Source: Maritimibacter dapengensis (GTDB lineage Bacteria > Pseudomonadota > Alphaproteobacteria > Rhodobacterales > Rhodobacteraceae). From it: a DNA stretch of 64,000 nucleotides. The stretch lies in assembly GCF_019218265.1 (NCBI RefSeq), contig NZ_JAHUZE010000001.1:1054001-1118000 (forward strand), read 5' to 3'. Position 1 is the first letter of the stretch. The number at the start of each line of letters is the position of its first letter. The position numbers were made by a program, and so were the translations under genes. The notes under the pieces are model-generated. The model worked only from the letters and a program-made list of their open reading frames with translations. It did no database searches and was not told the DNA's origin. Of this stretch, positions 14,818 to 26,701 are shown in pieces.

Positions 14818-15807
14818 TTACGCGTAGATGTCCGTCCAGAGCTCGTCGAGCGCCGGTTCCGGGCTTTCACGGGCAAAGTCGGCCGCTTCGCTGACGATCC
14901 CCTTGATGTCCTTGTCGATGGCCTTCAGGTCGTCCTCGGAGGCGTGTTTGCCCTGCAGGATCAGGTCACGCACGTGTTCGATGGCATCCTTTTCCTCGCG
15001 GATCTTCTGGACTTCCTCACGGGTCCGGTACTTTGCCGGGTCCGACATCGAGTGGCCACGGTAGCGGTAGGTCTTCATCTCGAGGATGTAGGGGCCCTTG
15101 CCGTCGCGACAGTGTTTCACGGCTTTTTCGCCCGCCGCCTTCACCGCGAGCACGTCCATGCCGTCGACCTCTTCGCCCTTGATCCCGTAAGCCGCGCCGC
15201 GTTCCCACAGGGACGGGGACTTGGTCGAACGCTGCACGCTGGTGCCCATGGCATATTGGTTGTTCTCGATGACGAAGATCACCGGAAGCTCCCAGAGCTG
15301 CGCCATGTTGTAGGTCTCGTAGACCTGACCCTGGTTCGCTGCACCGTCACCGAAATAGGCGAAATTCACGCCGCCGGTTTCAAGGTACTTGTCCGCGAAA
15401 GCGAGCCCCGCGCCGATCGGCACCTGCGCGCCCACGATGCCATGCCCGCCATAAAAGCGCTTCTCGGTCGAGAACATGTGCATCGACCCGCCCTTGCCCT
15501 TGGAATAGCCGCCCTCGCGCCCGGTCAGTTCGGCCATGACGCCTTTGGGGTCCATGCCACAGGCAAGCATGTGCCCGTGGTCCCGGTATGAGGTCACGCG
15601 GCTGTCACGTTCGTCGGCGGCAGCTTCCAGCCCGACGACGACTGCTTCCTGACCGATGTAGAGGTGGCAGAAGCCACCGATCAGGCCCATGCCGTAGAGC
15701 TGGCCGGCCTTTTCCTCGAATCGGCGGATGAGCAGCATTTCGCGATAGAACTTGAGCAGCTCTTCCTTGGATGTGTTTGATTTCTTTGGGCTTCTGGCTG
15801 CTGCCAT
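14818..15807 (-). CDS. pdhA: Pyruvate dehydrogenase E1 alpha
   Basis: Alpha subunit of the heterotetrameric E1 that decarboxylates pyruvate with thiamine diphosphate. The 329-residue product contains FYREMLLIRRFEEKAGQLYG, the thiamine-diphosphate motif GDGAANQGQVYE...ENNQYAMGTS and the phosphorylation-loop-like region RYRGHSMSDPAKYR. Length is standard. It is the first gene of pdhABC; AGGAAAGG lies just upstream of the ATG and a 20-bp dyad lies 27-46 bases upstream, which suggests transcriptional control of the whole operon (see 15834). Confidence 0.97.
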   Translation of the reverse strand: MAAARSPKKSNTSKEELLKFYREMLLIRRFEEKAGQLYGMGLIGGFCHLYIGQEAVVVGLEAAADERDSRVTSYRDHGHMLACGMDPKGVMAELTGREGGYSKGKGGSMHMFSTEKRFYGGHGIVGAQVPIGAGLAFADKYLETGGVNFAYFGDGAANQGQVYETYNMAQLWELPVIFVIENNQYAMGTSVQRSTKSPSLWERGAAYGIKGEEVDGMDVLAVKAAGEKAVKHCRDGKGPYILEMKTYRYRGHSMSDPAKYRTREEVQKIREEKDAIEHVRDLILQGKHASEDDLKAIDKDIKGIVSEAADFARESPEPALDELWTDIYA

Positions 15808-15833
15808 CGGGCCTTTCCTCCGCTGTCCGAATA

Positions 15834-15853
15834 ATAGTTTAGCGTTAAACTAT
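15834..15853. promoter_or_regulatory. 20-bp dyad upstream of pdhA (probable operator)
   Basis: ATAGTTTA-GCGT-TAAACTAT has perfect eight-base inverted arms. It lies 27-46 bases before the pdhA start codon, in an otherwise AT-rich patch where the promoter should be. The size and shape fit a dimeric helix-turn-helix regulator; the identity of that regulator is unknown. Confidence 0.6.
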
Positions 15854-15983
15854 CCTATAACGGAAAATGCTTCGTCATGCGAGAGGGTTTCTGCCGCTGC
15901 GTCACCTTGGCATTCCGCTGCGTATGGAATCGGCGCGAAACGTGTGCAGTCGTGGAGAAAACTATGGGGGGGTCGCACTGGGT

Positions 15984-16286
15984 TCAGCGCAGAACGATTT
16001 CGTCCGCGCGGGTCAGTCCAAGTACTTCGCGGGCCTGCGCATCCAGCAGGTCGAGGTCCAGGTAACGATCCGATATGCGGCGGGTCTTGTTTTCAAGCGC
16101 CTCGATCTCGGTCATCAGTCGGGCCTGCTCGGCACGCAACTCCTGCGCCTCGGCCTCGATGCGGATGCGGCGGAACAGCCCGTAGTCGCCCTGAACGGAT
16201 GCGAAGGTGAAATACACTCCGGCCAGGATAAGCCCGAAGAGATAGATCACGCCACCGATGCCGGTCTGTTTGCGGGGTCCGCTCAT
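15984..16286 (-). CDS. FtsB/DivIC-type septum formation initiator
   Basis: A 100-residue bitopic division protein. It has a short cytoplasmic N-terminus, one membrane helix (IGGVIYLFGLILAGVYFTF, about 10-30), then a coiled coil (IEAEAQELRAEQARLMTEIE) and a C-terminal tail (YLDLDLLDAQAREVLGLTRA) typical of FtsB/DivIC. It should act in the FtsQLB-like subcomplex of the divisome. It lies 176 bases upstream of pdhA on the same strand; in other alphaproteobacteria ftsB often sits between eno and pdhA, and here eno is 40 kb away. Confidence 0.9.
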   Translation of the reverse strand: MSGPRKQTGIGGVIYLFGLILAGVYFTFASVQGDYGLFRRIRIEAEAQELRAEQARLMTEIEALENKTRRISDRYLDLDLLDAQAREVLGLTRADEIVLR

Positions 16287-16458
16287 GTGTTTCTGCCTCG
16301 ATCCGCGCCTCTTGCGGGCGCCGTGGAATGACTATGTCACAGGCGATTCGGCATGTGAATCCCTTTTCGAATCGAACCGGCATTTTCCTGCTTCTCGCGC
16401 GACGTCACCGCTTTCCCGAAACCGGGGCAGGGCGTTAGTCTCAATATCAGGAGGAGCC

Positions 16459-18081
16459 ATGACCGAGAAAACGACCGCGCCCGAGACCGAACTCGCCACG
16501 CATTCGGTGGAGAACCAGCCCGGACCACCACCCGCGGCCGACCTCTGGGCGACCGACAGGCCACTTCGCGAAACGCTCGAGACGGCGGGCGGACGGCGCG
16601 AGGTCGCGGCAAAGGCAGGCGCGGGTTTCGGGTCTACCGAGCTTCGGCACGCGGGAGAGGAGGCGCGGCGGCATCCACCGGAGTTACGCCTGTTCGACCG
16701 GGCGGGACGACGGCTCGACGAGGTGGCGTTCCATCCCGGCTATCACGAGATCATGTCGGCGGGCATGGAGCACGGCTACGCCCATGTCGCCTGGGACGGT
16801 GCACCCGGGGGGCACGCGACCCATGCCGCGATGGTCTACATGCTGAGCCAGGTGGAACCTGCGATATGCTGTCCACTCACGATGACCTATGCCGCCGTGC
16901 CGGCTCTCAGCGCGACCCCCGAGGCGGCAGCGGTGTGGCAGCCGAAACTGACGGCTCATAAGTACGACCCGGCCATCGCGCCGGTCGCCGCCAAACGGTC
17001 GGCCACGATGGGTATGGCCATGACCGAGAAACAAGGCGGTTCGGACGTGCGGGCCAATTCGACGCGGGCTGTGCGAAGCGGTGACGACTGGGTGCTGACC
17101 GGCCACAAGTGGTTCTGCTCAGCCCCCATGTCCGACGGCTTCCTGACGCTTGCGCAGACCGACAACGGATTGTCCTGTTTTCTCGTCCCGCGTTGGCTGG
17201 ATGAAGGCCGCAATGGCATCCGCATCCAGCGGCTCAAGGCGAAGCTCGGCAATATCGCGAATGCCTCTTCCGAAATCGAATACCACGGAGCGCGCGCGAC
17301 GCTTCTGGGCGAAGATGGGCGCGGCGTGAACACGATCATCGAGATGGTGCACCACACGCGGCTCGACACGGCGATGGCGCCGGCAGGGTTGATGCGGGCC
17401 GCGCTGGTCGAAGTGAACCACTGGATTTCCGGGCGACGGACATTTCAGAAACGGCTGATCGACCAACCCTTGATGCGGACGGTGGTCGCGGACCTCGTGC
17501 TGGACTGGGAAGGCGCGCTGGCGCTCGGGATGCGCGCGGCGCAGGCGTTTGATGGCGACACCCCCGAAGAAAGGTCCTTCGCCCGGATCGCGGTGGCGCT
17601 GGCGAAATACAATTCGAACAAGCGCGCGCCTCAGGTGATCGTGGAAGCGATGGAATGCCTTGGCGGCATGGGCTACGTCGACGACACGCCAATGCCCATG
17701 TTCTATCGCGAAGCGCCGCTCAATTCGATCTGGGAGGGGTCGGGGAACGTGATCTGTCTCGATATCCTGAGGACGCTGGCGCGAGACCCCGGCGCGGGCG
17801 AGGCGCTGCGCTCAGAACTGGAAGCGGCGACAGGGGTCGACCGACGCTATGACGCGGCGCTCGGCGCGCATATGGAGCGTTGGCCGGGCTTGCCCGAAGA
17901 AGCCGAAGTGCGGTGGTTCGCCGAGAGCCTTGCGGGCCTGCTGGCGGGTTCGGTGCTCCTGCGCACGGGGCACCCGGCGGTTGCGGACGGGTGGGTCGCC
18001 ACGCGTGTGGCCGGAAATCGCGGGCTGATCCCCGGATCGGTGAGTGGTCTGGATACTGAAGCGCTTCTGGCGCGGCTGTGA
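16459..18081 (+). CDS. AidB-type acyl-CoA dehydrogenase
   Basis: A 540-residue FAD-dependent protein of the AidB branch of acyl-CoA dehydrogenases. It begins with the AidB-like THSVENQPGP and carries the flavin-binding segments MGMAMTEKQGGSDVRANSTR and HKWFCSAPMSDGFLTLAQT, plus the C-terminal signature ECLGGMGYVDDTPMPMFYRE and SIWEGSGNVICLD. In E. coli AidB is part of the adaptive response to alkylation and binds DNA; here it may equally be an isovaleryl-CoA-like dehydrogenase. GGAGGAG lies four bases before the ATG at 16459, so longer upstream frames are not used. It ends at a bidirectional hairpin shared with the aldolase gene. Confidence 0.92.
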   Translation: MTEKTTAPETELATHSVENQPGPPPAADLWATDRPLRETLETAGGRREVAAKAGAGFGSTELRHAGEEARRHPPELRLFDRAGRRLDEVAFHPGYHEIMSAGMEHGYAHVAWDGAPGGHATHAAMVYMLSQVEPAICCPLTMTYAAVPALSATPEAAAVWQPKLTAHKYDPAIAPVAAKRSATMGMAMTEKQGGSDVRANSTRAVRSGDDWVLTGHKWFCSAPMSDGFLTLAQTDNGLSCFLVPRWLDEGRNGIRIQRLKAKLGNIANASSEIEYHGARATLLGEDGRGVNTIIEMVHHTRLDTAMAPAGLMRAALVEVNHWISGRRTFQKRLIDQPLMRTVVADLVLDWEGALALGMRAAQAFDGDTPEERSFARIAVALAKYNSNKRAPQVIVEAMECLGGMGYVDDTPMPMFYREAPLNSIWEGSGNVICLDILRTLARDPGAGEALRSELEAATGVDRRYDAALGAHMERWPGLPEEAEVRWFAESLAGLLAGSVLLRTGHPAVADGWVATRVAGNRGLIPGSVSGLDTEALLARL

Positions 18082-18114
18082 CGCATACGCCTAGAAGCGG
18101 TCCCTTTAACGACA

Positions 18115-18140
18115 AAGGCCCGCGCCGAAACGCGGGCCTT
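18115..18140. terminator. Bidirectional hairpin between aidB-like gene and aldolase gene
   Basis: AAGGCCCGCG-CCGAAA-CGCGGGCCTT lies between two convergent genes. The stem is perfect over nine to ten pairs; flanking T-runs are weak on both strands. Confidence 0.6.
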
Positions 18141-18162
18141 CGAAAACTCCGGCGAGCCGATT

Positions 18163-19053
18163 TCAGGTGATCGACGCGCGGTAGATCTTGTCGATGGCTT
18201 TCCCGATCGTCTCGTTGAACTCGTCGTCCGATTGCTGGGCCGATAGCCCTTCGGTCAGCGCGCGCGAGAAGCTGGCGATCATACCCTGGTTCTTGGTCAA
18301 GAGGTCGCAAGCCTCCTCCCGCGAGTACCCGCCCGACAGCGCCACGACGCGGATCACGCGCGGATGCGCGATGAGCGTGCCGTAATGGTTCGCGACGGTT
18401 GGAAGCGTCAACTTGAGCATGATGTCCTGACCTTCGTCGAGTGTCTCCAATTGCTTGGTGATCTCTTCCAGCAGGATGTCTTCGGCCTCTTCCTTGTCGG
18501 AAATGCTGATCGTCACTTCCGGTTCGAGGATCGGCACAAGCCCCTTTGCGAGGATCTGCTTCCCGATCTCGAATTGCTGGGCCACATTCGCGGCGATGCC
18601 GTCACGGTTGGCCGCCGAAATGACCGACCGCATCTTGGTGCCGAACACGCCGTTGTTGTTCGCACGGTCGAGCAGGGAACCGAGTTCCGGCATCGGCTTC
18701 ATGAGCTGACAGCCGTTTTCCTCGGCCTCAAGTCCCTTGTCGACCTTGAGGAACGGAACGACCCCGCGCTCTTCCCAAAGGAAGCGCGCCGAGGGCTTGC
18801 CGCCGATCTCGCGGTCCATGGTCATTTCGAACAGGATCGCACCGATCACCTTGTCGCCAGTGAAGGAGGGGGCCTTTGCGATGCGGGCGCGCATGTCGTG
18901 GATCAGGTCGAACATCTCGGCTTCGGACGAATAGCCGTCTTCGTCGATCCCGTAGAGGCGCAGCGCTTTTGGGGTCGACCCGCCCGACTGGTCCAGCGCG
19001 GCGATGAAGCCTCCACCCGTTTCCATCTGTTTGCGCATGTCAGCTTGGCTCAT
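18163..19053 (-). CDS. Class I fructose-bisphosphate aldolase
   Basis: A 296-residue Schiff-base aldolase that interconverts fructose-1,6-bisphosphate with the two triose phosphates. Family marks are [20 protein letters not shown] near the N-terminus, the central [16 protein letters not shown] and [12 protein letters not shown], and [14 protein letters not shown] near the C-terminus (glycine-rich phosphate loop). The start at 19053 ([10 protein letters not shown]) is chosen because it begins at the usual N-terminus and GGGGAC lies before it; a longer frame to 19275 has no support. It lies near pgk on the same strand, so three glycolytic/gluconeogenic genes (with eno at 57 kb) are in this window. 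Confidence 0.95.
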   Translation of the reverse strand: MSQADMRKQMETGGGFIAALDQSGGSTPKALRLYGIDEDGYSSEAEMFDLIHDMRARIAKAPSFTGDKVIGAILFEMTMDREIGGKPSARFLWEERGVVPFLKVDKGLEAEENGCQLMKPMPELGSLLDRANNNGVFGTKMRSVISAANRDGIAANVAQQFEIGKQILAKGLVPILEPEVTISISDKEEAEDILLEEITKQLETLDEGQDIMLKLTLPTVANHYGTLIAHPRVIRVVALSGGYSREEACDLLTKNQGMIASFSRALTEGLSAQQSDDEFNETIGKAIDKIYRASIT

Positions 19054-19136
19054 GTGTCGTCCCCGTGGCTTTTTCGTTTCCCCTGTCATAGCAGGGCCGG
19101 CGCGGGGCGCAATTCTGGTCGCGCTAACGCGGGGCG

Positions 19137-19919
19137 CTATTCGCCGGTTTCGGTCCAGAAAAACTGGTTCAGCCGGGCCGAGAGGCCGCCGGGAAGAAAC
19201 CGGCTCGCAAAGGCCGTCAGGTTGGGCATGACACCGGGGATCACGTTGCGCCGCCCACGCATCATACCGCGCCATGCGGTTTCGGCGAGCTTCGCGCTAT
19301 CGGCCGGGGGCATCATCCGGGTGAGCCATGTCTCGCCCATCGCGGCGGCGTCGAAGAAGCCGGTTTCGGTCGCGCCGGGGCAAAATGCGGTGACGGTGAT
19401 GCGGTCAGGCTTGCCCTCGATGTTGAGCGCGTTGGAAAGGTTGAGCATGAACGCCTTGGAGGCGTGATAGGCGGCCATGGTGGGAGCCGGGAAATAGGCG
19501 GCGAGCGAGGCGACCATCAGGATCTTGCCGCCAGTGCCACGCGCGCGGAAGGTCGACATCGCGGCCATGGCAAGCTCGTTGGCCGACGTCACGTTCACAG
19601 CGATGAGGGCGCGAGCGGCCTCGGGGTCGTCGCCATGCAGGCCATGGGTGCCGAGGCCCGCGTTGTTCACGAGCACCTCGATCTCGCGCCCTTCGGTGGC
19701 CTCGGACCAGAGCGCTTGCGCCGCGCCATGTTGCGACAAATCAGCGGTGATGATCTCGACCTTGTTGGTGCGGCCCGCTGCGGTGAATTCCGCGGCGAGC
19801 GCCTCCATCGGTTCCCGCCGGCGGGCTGTGAGGATCAGGTCGTAGCCTTCGAGTGCTGCGAGCCGGGCGAAATCGCGGCCGAAGCCGGAGGAGGCACCGG
19901 TGATGAGCGCCCAGGCCAT
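19137..19919 (-). CDS. Short-chain dehydrogenase/reductase
   Basis: A 260-residue NAD(P)-dependent oxidoreductase of the classical SDR family. The cofactor loop is TGASSGFG near the N-terminus, NNAG follows in [10 protein letters not shown], and the catalytic serine and YxxxK lie in [20 protein letters not shown], then K. The substrate cannot be inferred. It starts one base beyond the pgk stop on the same strand with GGAAGAG before the ATG, so it is probably translated from the pgk transcript. The C-terminal tail ([15 protein letters not shown]) is longer than the minimal SDR and may be membrane-associated. Confidence 0.92.
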   Translation of the reverse strand: MAWALITGASSGFGRDFARLAALEGYDLILTARRREPMEALAAEFTAAGRTNKVEIITADLSQHGAAQALWSEATEGREIEVLVNNAGLGTHGLHGDDPEAARALIAVNVTSANELAMAAMSTFRARGTGGKILMVASLAAYFPAPTMAAYHASKAFMLNLSNALNIEGKPDRITVTAFCPGATETGFFDAAAMGETWLTRMMPPADSAKLAETAWRGMMRGRRNVIPGVMPNLTAFASRFLPGGLSARLNQFFWTETGE

Positions 19920-19920
19920 G

Positions 19921-21114
19921 TCACTCTTCCAGTGCGGCGACGCCGGGGAGTGTCTTGCCTTCCATCCATTCGAGGAACGCGCCGCCCGCGGTCGAGACAT
20001 AGGTGAATTGATCTGCCACCCCGGCCTGGTTCAGCGCGGCGACCGTGTCGCCTCCGCCCGCGACCGAGACAAGGCTGCCTTCAGAGGTCAGTTTGGCGGC
20101 CTTTTGCGCGGCGGCGTTGGTGGCTTTGTCGAAGGGCTCGATCTCGAACGCGCCGAGGGGGCCGTTCCAGATGAGCGTGGCCGAGGCCGCGAAGGCGTCG
20201 GTGATCTGGTCGACCGTTTCGGGGCCCGCGTCGAGGATCATCATGTCGGCGGGACAGGCGTCGGCGGCGACGGTCTCGCTGTCGGCCCCGGCCTTGAATT
20301 CGCGGGCGATCACCACGTCGGTCGGCAACAGGATCGTGCAGCCCGTGGTCTCGGCTTTTTCCATGATCTCACGCGCGGTCTCGGCCATGTCGTGTTCGCA
20401 CAGCGACGCGCCCACGTCGATGCCCTTCGCGGCGAGAAAGGTGTTGGCCATGCCGCCACCGATCACCAGCGTGTCGACCTTTTCGATCAGGTTGCCCAGA
20501 AGCTCGAGCTTGGTCGACACTTTCGCACCGCCCACAACGGCGGTCACAGGGCGCACCGGGCTGGCCAGCGCGCTTTCGAGCGCCTTCAACTCGGCTTCCA
20601 TGAGCCGGCCGGCGCAGGACGGCAGGAGCTTCGCCACGCCTTCGGTCGAAGCATGGGCGCGGTGCGCCGCCGAAAAAGCGTCGTTCACATAGACCTCGCC
20701 AAGTGCCGCGAGGGAGGCGGCGAAAGTCGCATCGTTCTCGGTCTCTTCGGCATGAAAGCGCGTGTTTTCCAGCAACACCACCGTGCCGTCTTCCTGGTTC
20801 GCAACTGCCATCTTGGCGGGACCGCCGACGCAATTCTCGGCGAAGACGACCGGCACGCCGAACGCTTTTTCAAGCGCGGGCTGGATGCGCGAGAGCGACA
20901 TGTCCGGGTTCTTCTTGCCCTTGGGCCGTCCGAAATGAGCGAGCAGGACAGGGCGGCCGCCCGCGTCGATGATATCCTTCACGGTGGGAACGATCCGGTC
21001 GATCCGGGTCGTGTCGGTGACGTTTCCCGCATCGTCCAGCGGCACGTTGATATCCACGCGAACCAGCACGGCTTTGCCGCTCAGGTCCATATCGTCCAGC
21101 GTTTTCCAGCTCAT
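19921..21114 (-). CDS. pgk: Phosphoglycerate kinase
   Basis: Converts 1,3-bisphosphoglycerate and ADP to 3-phosphoglycerate and ATP. The 397-residue sequence contains the signature [15 protein letters not shown], the substrate-binding [11 protein letters not shown], the hinge/nucleotide loop [15 protein letters not shown] and the C-terminal [16 protein letters not shown]. Length is standard. [14 protein letters not shown] is the usual start (ATG 21114); an upstream ATG at 21138 is not needed. The cyclophilin genes are divergent upstream and the SDR follows directly. Confidence 0.98.
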   Translation of the reverse strand: MSWKTLDDMDLSGKAVLVRVDINVPLDDAGNVTDTTRIDRIVPTVKDIIDAGGRPVLLAHFGRPKGKKNPDMSLSRIQPALEKAFGVPVVFAENCVGGPAKMAVANQEDGTVVLLENTRFHAEETENDATFAASLAALGEVYVNDAFSAAHRAHASTEGVAKLLPSCAGRLMEAELKALESALASPVRPVTAVVGGAKVSTKLELLGNLIEKVDTLVIGGGMANTFLAAKGIDVGASLCEHDMAETAREIMEKAETTGCTILLPTDVVIAREFKAGADSETVAADACPADMMILDAGPETVDQITDAFAASATLIWNGPLGAFEIEPFDKATNAAAQKAAKLTSEGSLVSVAGGGDTVAALNQAGVADQFTYVSTAGGAFLEWMEGKTLPGVAALEE

Positions 21115-21249
21115 GATCGTACTCCACTCTTGCGTCACCTAGAGACACCCTGTGCGCGTGAGTTGCAATGGCGCGCCCATGGTTTTTTCGGCCCTTGTGC
21201 GCGGCGTCGCGGACCCATACTTTTCGCGCGACCAGAAAAGGAGGCTCTC

Positions 21250-21759
21250 ATGGCCGATATCAAAGACCCGGAAAACACGATCCTGATGGAGCTCAAGGAC
21301 GGCACCGTGACGATCGAGCTTCTGCCGGACGTTGCACCCCAGCACGTGGGCCGTATGAAAGAGCTGGCCCGCGCCGGCAAATATGACGGCGTGGTCTTTC
21401 ACCGCGTGATCGAAGGCTTCATGGCGCAGACCGGCGATGTGGAACACGGCAACCTCGACGGCGGCGGCGAGCTTCGCCGGGCCGGAACCGGCGGCTCGGA
21501 GCTTCCCGACCTGCCCGCCGAATTCTCGAAGGTGCCTCATGCGCGCGGATCGCTCGGGGCGGCCCGTTCGGCCAATCCGAATTCGGCCAACAGCCAGTTC
21601 TTCATCAACTTCAAGGACAACGACTTCCTGAACGGCCAGTATACCGTTTATGGCCAGGTGATCTCGGGCATGGAACATGTCGACGCGATCACGCGGGGCG
21701 AGCCGCCGATGTATCCGGACAAGATGATCTCGGTAAAGGTGGCCGCCGATGTCGAGTAA
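21250..21759 (+). CDS. Cytoplasmic cyclophilin-type peptidyl-prolyl isomerase
   Basis: A 169-residue cyclophilin that speeds proline cis/trans isomerisation. Catalytic and binding residues appear in VVFHRVIEGFMAQTGD (arginine of FHR, glutamine of MAQTGD), SANSQFFINF and the short loop typical of bacterial PpiB. There is no signal peptide, so it is cytoplasmic. AGGAGG lies seven bases before the ATG at 21250. The next cyclophilin gene overlaps its end by 11 bases; the two are clearly a tandem duplication with different locations. Confidence 0.95.
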   Translation: MADIKDPENTILMELKDGTVTIELLPDVAPQHVGRMKELARAGKYDGVVFHRVIEGFMAQTGDVEHGNLDGGGELRRAGTGGSELPDLPAEFSKVPHARGSLGAARSANPNSANSQFFINFKDNDFLNGQYTVYGQVISGMEHVDAITRGEPPMYPDKMISVKVAADVE

Positions 21760-22372
21760 ACTCGTCGCCTGGATCATCTTTGCGGTCGGTGTCGGGATCG
21801 TCGGGGCCTATTGGTTCTCGACCCTCGAACGCGACCCGATGGTCGTGAACGCCGCGCCCGGCGAAGCGGGCGGGCCGCAGATCGAGATCACCGTCGCGGG
21901 CGAGGCGAACGGCACGGTGACCGTCGAATTGTTCGAAAACCTTGCGCCGGAACATGCCGCGCGGATCGTCACGCTGGCGGAAGAGGGCGCTTACGACGGC
22001 GTCGTCTTCCATCGCGTGATCGACGGTTTCATGGCCCAGACCGGCGACGTGGAATTCGGCAAGGCGGGCGGCGACATGCGCCGCGCCGGGACGGGCGGGT
22101 CGCAATACCCCGACCTTCCCGCCGAGTTCTCGCAAGAGAGCTTCGAGGCCGGAACGGTTGGCATGGCCCGCAGCCAAAGCCCGGACAGCGCCAACAGCCA
22201 GTTCTTCATCATGTTCGAACCAGCGCCGCATCTGGACGGGGCCTACACGGTCGTGGGCCGGGTGATCGAGGGCATGGACGTGGTGAACGAGATCAAACGC
22301 GGCGATGGGCCAAACGGCGCAGTCGTCGGCGCGCCCGACGTAATGCAGAGCGTTCGTGTGATCGAAGAATAA
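21749..22372 (+). CDS. Membrane-anchored (periplasmic) cyclophilin-type peptidyl-prolyl isomerase
   Basis: A 207-residue cyclophilin with an N-terminal membrane helix (LVAWIIFAVGVGIVGAYWF, about 5-23) and a catalytic domain facing the periplasm. FHRVIDGFMAQTGD and DSANSQFFIMF are conserved. It overlaps the cytoplasmic cyclophilin gene by 11 bases and is likely co-translated. The helix has no obvious cleavage site, so it is more likely an anchor than a signal peptide. A terminator follows at 22381. Confidence 0.95.
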   Translation: MSSKLVAWIIFAVGVGIVGAYWFSTLERDPMVVNAAPGEAGGPQIEITVAGEANGTVTVELFENLAPEHAARIVTLAEEGAYDGVVFHRVIDGFMAQTGDVEFGKAGGDMRRAGTGGSQYPDLPAEFSQESFEAGTVGMARSQSPDSANSQFFIMFEPAPHLDGAYTVVGRVIEGMDVVNEIKRGDGPNGAVVGAPDVMQSVRVIEE

Positions 22373-22380
22373 GATATCTG

Positions 22381-22403
22381 AAGGCCCGCGAAATGCGGGC
22401 CTT
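22381..22403 (+). terminator. Terminator of the cyclophilin operon
   Basis: AAGGCCCGC-GAAAT-GCGGGCCTT, nine perfect pairs, then TCTGTG. It lies eight bases after the stop of the second cyclophilin gene and just short of the end of the opposing 28-residue frame. Confidence 0.7.
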
Positions 22404-22409
22404 CTGTGC

Positions 22410-22496
22410 TCAGGCGACCGCGATCAGCAATATGAAAGCGGAGAAGCACAGCCATTCAAAAATCGGTATATTATAGCGCTTTGCAGCAGTAAGCAT
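22410..22496 (-). CDS. 28-residue membrane peptide
   Basis: A short frame encoding MLTAAKRYNIPIFEWL followed by CFSAFILLIAVA. The first part is polar and basic, the last ~16 residues are one hydrophobic helix. The ribosome site is unusually good (AGGAGGGG, five bases before the ATG), which is the main support for translation. The ending LLIAVA resembles those of the two 22-residue peptides at 10.8-11.1 kb. A weak TTGTTA/TAGTGG promoter-like pair lies upstream. Not recognised in any family by me. Confidence 0.55.
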   Translation of the reverse strand: MLTAAKRYNIPIFEWLCFSAFILLIAVA

Positions 22497-22711
22497 TGTC
22501 CCCTCCTAGTCTGCTTTCCACTATCTACCCTGGAATTGGTTAACAAAAGCCTTTTGGGCGAAACACCATGAATTCGTTTCGTTTCAAGGCCGTCCCTCGC
22601 GCCAATCAAACGAAATCTCGGGTATTGTTTCTGAGACTCGAAAGCTCACCACGCGAGCGGTTCACGAAAAACCGATGTGACAGGAATCGTTTCGGGTGAC
22701 AGGCTCACGCC

Positions 22712-23668
22712 ATGCTGCGCCTCTGCCTGCTCCTGCTCCTTGTCGGATTGCCTGCCCATTCCGATCCTGCGTTCTGGAAAAACGAATTTCCCAGGACAGA
22801 TTTTTCCAGACGAACGATCGAGTCTTGGGGCGAGATACTTTCGGGCGGTCCGCCGCGTGACGGTATACCTGCCTTGAACGACCCTGCGATGATCGCGGTC
22901 GGGCAGGCCGATCTGCCCGCGCGTGAGCCGGTGATTGCGGTTGAACTCGATGGCGCGCCCTCGCGCGCTTATCCGATCCGCTACCTGATCTGGCATGAGA
23001 TCGTGAACGACCGGGTCGGGGACGTGCCGGTAGCGGTGACCTTCTGTCCGTTGTGCAACTCGGCCCTGACCTTCGACCGCCGGCACGCGGGGCGGGTTCT
23101 CACTTTTGGTGTGACTGGCAAGCTGCGCGCCTCGGACATGGTGATGTATGACCGCGAGACAGAGAGCTGGTGGCAGCAGGCCGTGGGCGAGGGGATCGTG
23201 GGGGAATTTGCAGGCGATACGCTCGTCCAACTGCCGTCGTGGATGGAGGCGTGGTCGGTCTTCGCCGCTCGCAATCCGGAGGGGTTGGTCATGGCCGAGC
23301 CGGAGCATCGGCGCAATTACGGCGCGAACCCTTACGTGGGGTATGACAGCCGGAAGCGCCCCTATCCGTTCTTCACGGGCGAGCCTCCGCCAAACGGTGT
23401 GCCCGCGCTCGCGCGCATCGTGCGGGTGGGCGACCGGGCCTGGCCGATGTCACGGTTGACGCCGGGCGAAAGCCTTAGCGAGGCGGGCGTGACGATCACA
23501 TGGGCACATGATCAGGCAAGCGCGCTGGACGCGCAGGTGATGGGCGAGGCCGACACAGTCGCCGCAATCCGTGTGCAGGACGCGCAGGGCGCGGATCTGC
23601 CCCACGACGTCATGTTCGCGTTCGCTTTCCACGCATTCTATCCCGACGGGAAATGGATGCTGGAATAG
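22712..23668 (+). CDS. Exported DUF3179 protein
   Basis: A 318-residue protein with a cleavable signal peptide (MLRLCLLLLLVGLPAHS, cut near residue 17). The DUF3179 signature VTFCPLCNSALTFDR is present, with two cysteines that could bind metal or form a disulfide, plus FGVTGKLRASDMVMYDRETE and SWWQQAVGEGIVGE. The family is widespread and uncharacterised; its location here would be the periplasm. It is a single gene ending at a hairpin shared with acnA. The frame begins at ATG 22712, the signal peptide start; no clear SD was found. Confidence 0.88.
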   Translation: MLRLCLLLLLVGLPAHSDPAFWKNEFPRTDFSRRTIESWGEILSGGPPRDGIPALNDPAMIAVGQADLPAREPVIAVELDGAPSRAYPIRYLIWHEIVNDRVGDVPVAVTFCPLCNSALTFDRRHAGRVLTFGVTGKLRASDMVMYDRETESWWQQAVGEGIVGEFAGDTLVQLPSWMEAWSVFAARNPEGLVMAEPEHRRNYGANPYVGYDSRKRPYPFFTGEPPPNGVPALARIVRVGDRAWPMSRLTPGESLSEAGVTITWAHDQASALDAQVMGEADTVAAIRVQDAQGADLPHDVMFAFAFHAFYPDGKWMLE

Positions 23669-23681
23669 GTATTCGAAACGA

Positions 23682-23711
23682 AAAAGCCCCAGTCAATCGA
23701 CCGGGGCTTTT
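23682..23711. terminator. Bidirectional terminator between DUF3179 gene and acnA
   Basis: AAAAGCCCC, a 12-base loop, then GGGGCTTTT, between two convergent genes. The A-run and T-run make it effective in both directions. Confidence 0.8.
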
Positions 23712-23731
23712 CCAATCCTGTCAGGCGTGTA

Positions 23732-26482
<2,751 letters not shown>

Positions 26483-26701
26483 GTCTGGCTCCTCTGCTGG
26501 ACGAAATCGTTGCCCTGCATTTGCCCGGTCTGGGTGAGTCTTGCAAGGGGTCAGGCGGCAATTCGGTATACTATTGCACACATTTCTTCGTGAAACCCGC
26601 GACCGACCGGGCCGCACCGCGTTTCAATTTCTCTCAAAACCTTGATTGGCCGGTGAAGCGGCGCTCGTCTATTCAGGATGCACTCAATCGGGGACGACTT
26701 C

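Noticed and set aside
19900-21249. N-terminal extension of the cytoplasmic cyclophilin frame (to 619 residues)
   Set aside because: The added part is antisense to pgk and a good SD precedes ATG 21250.
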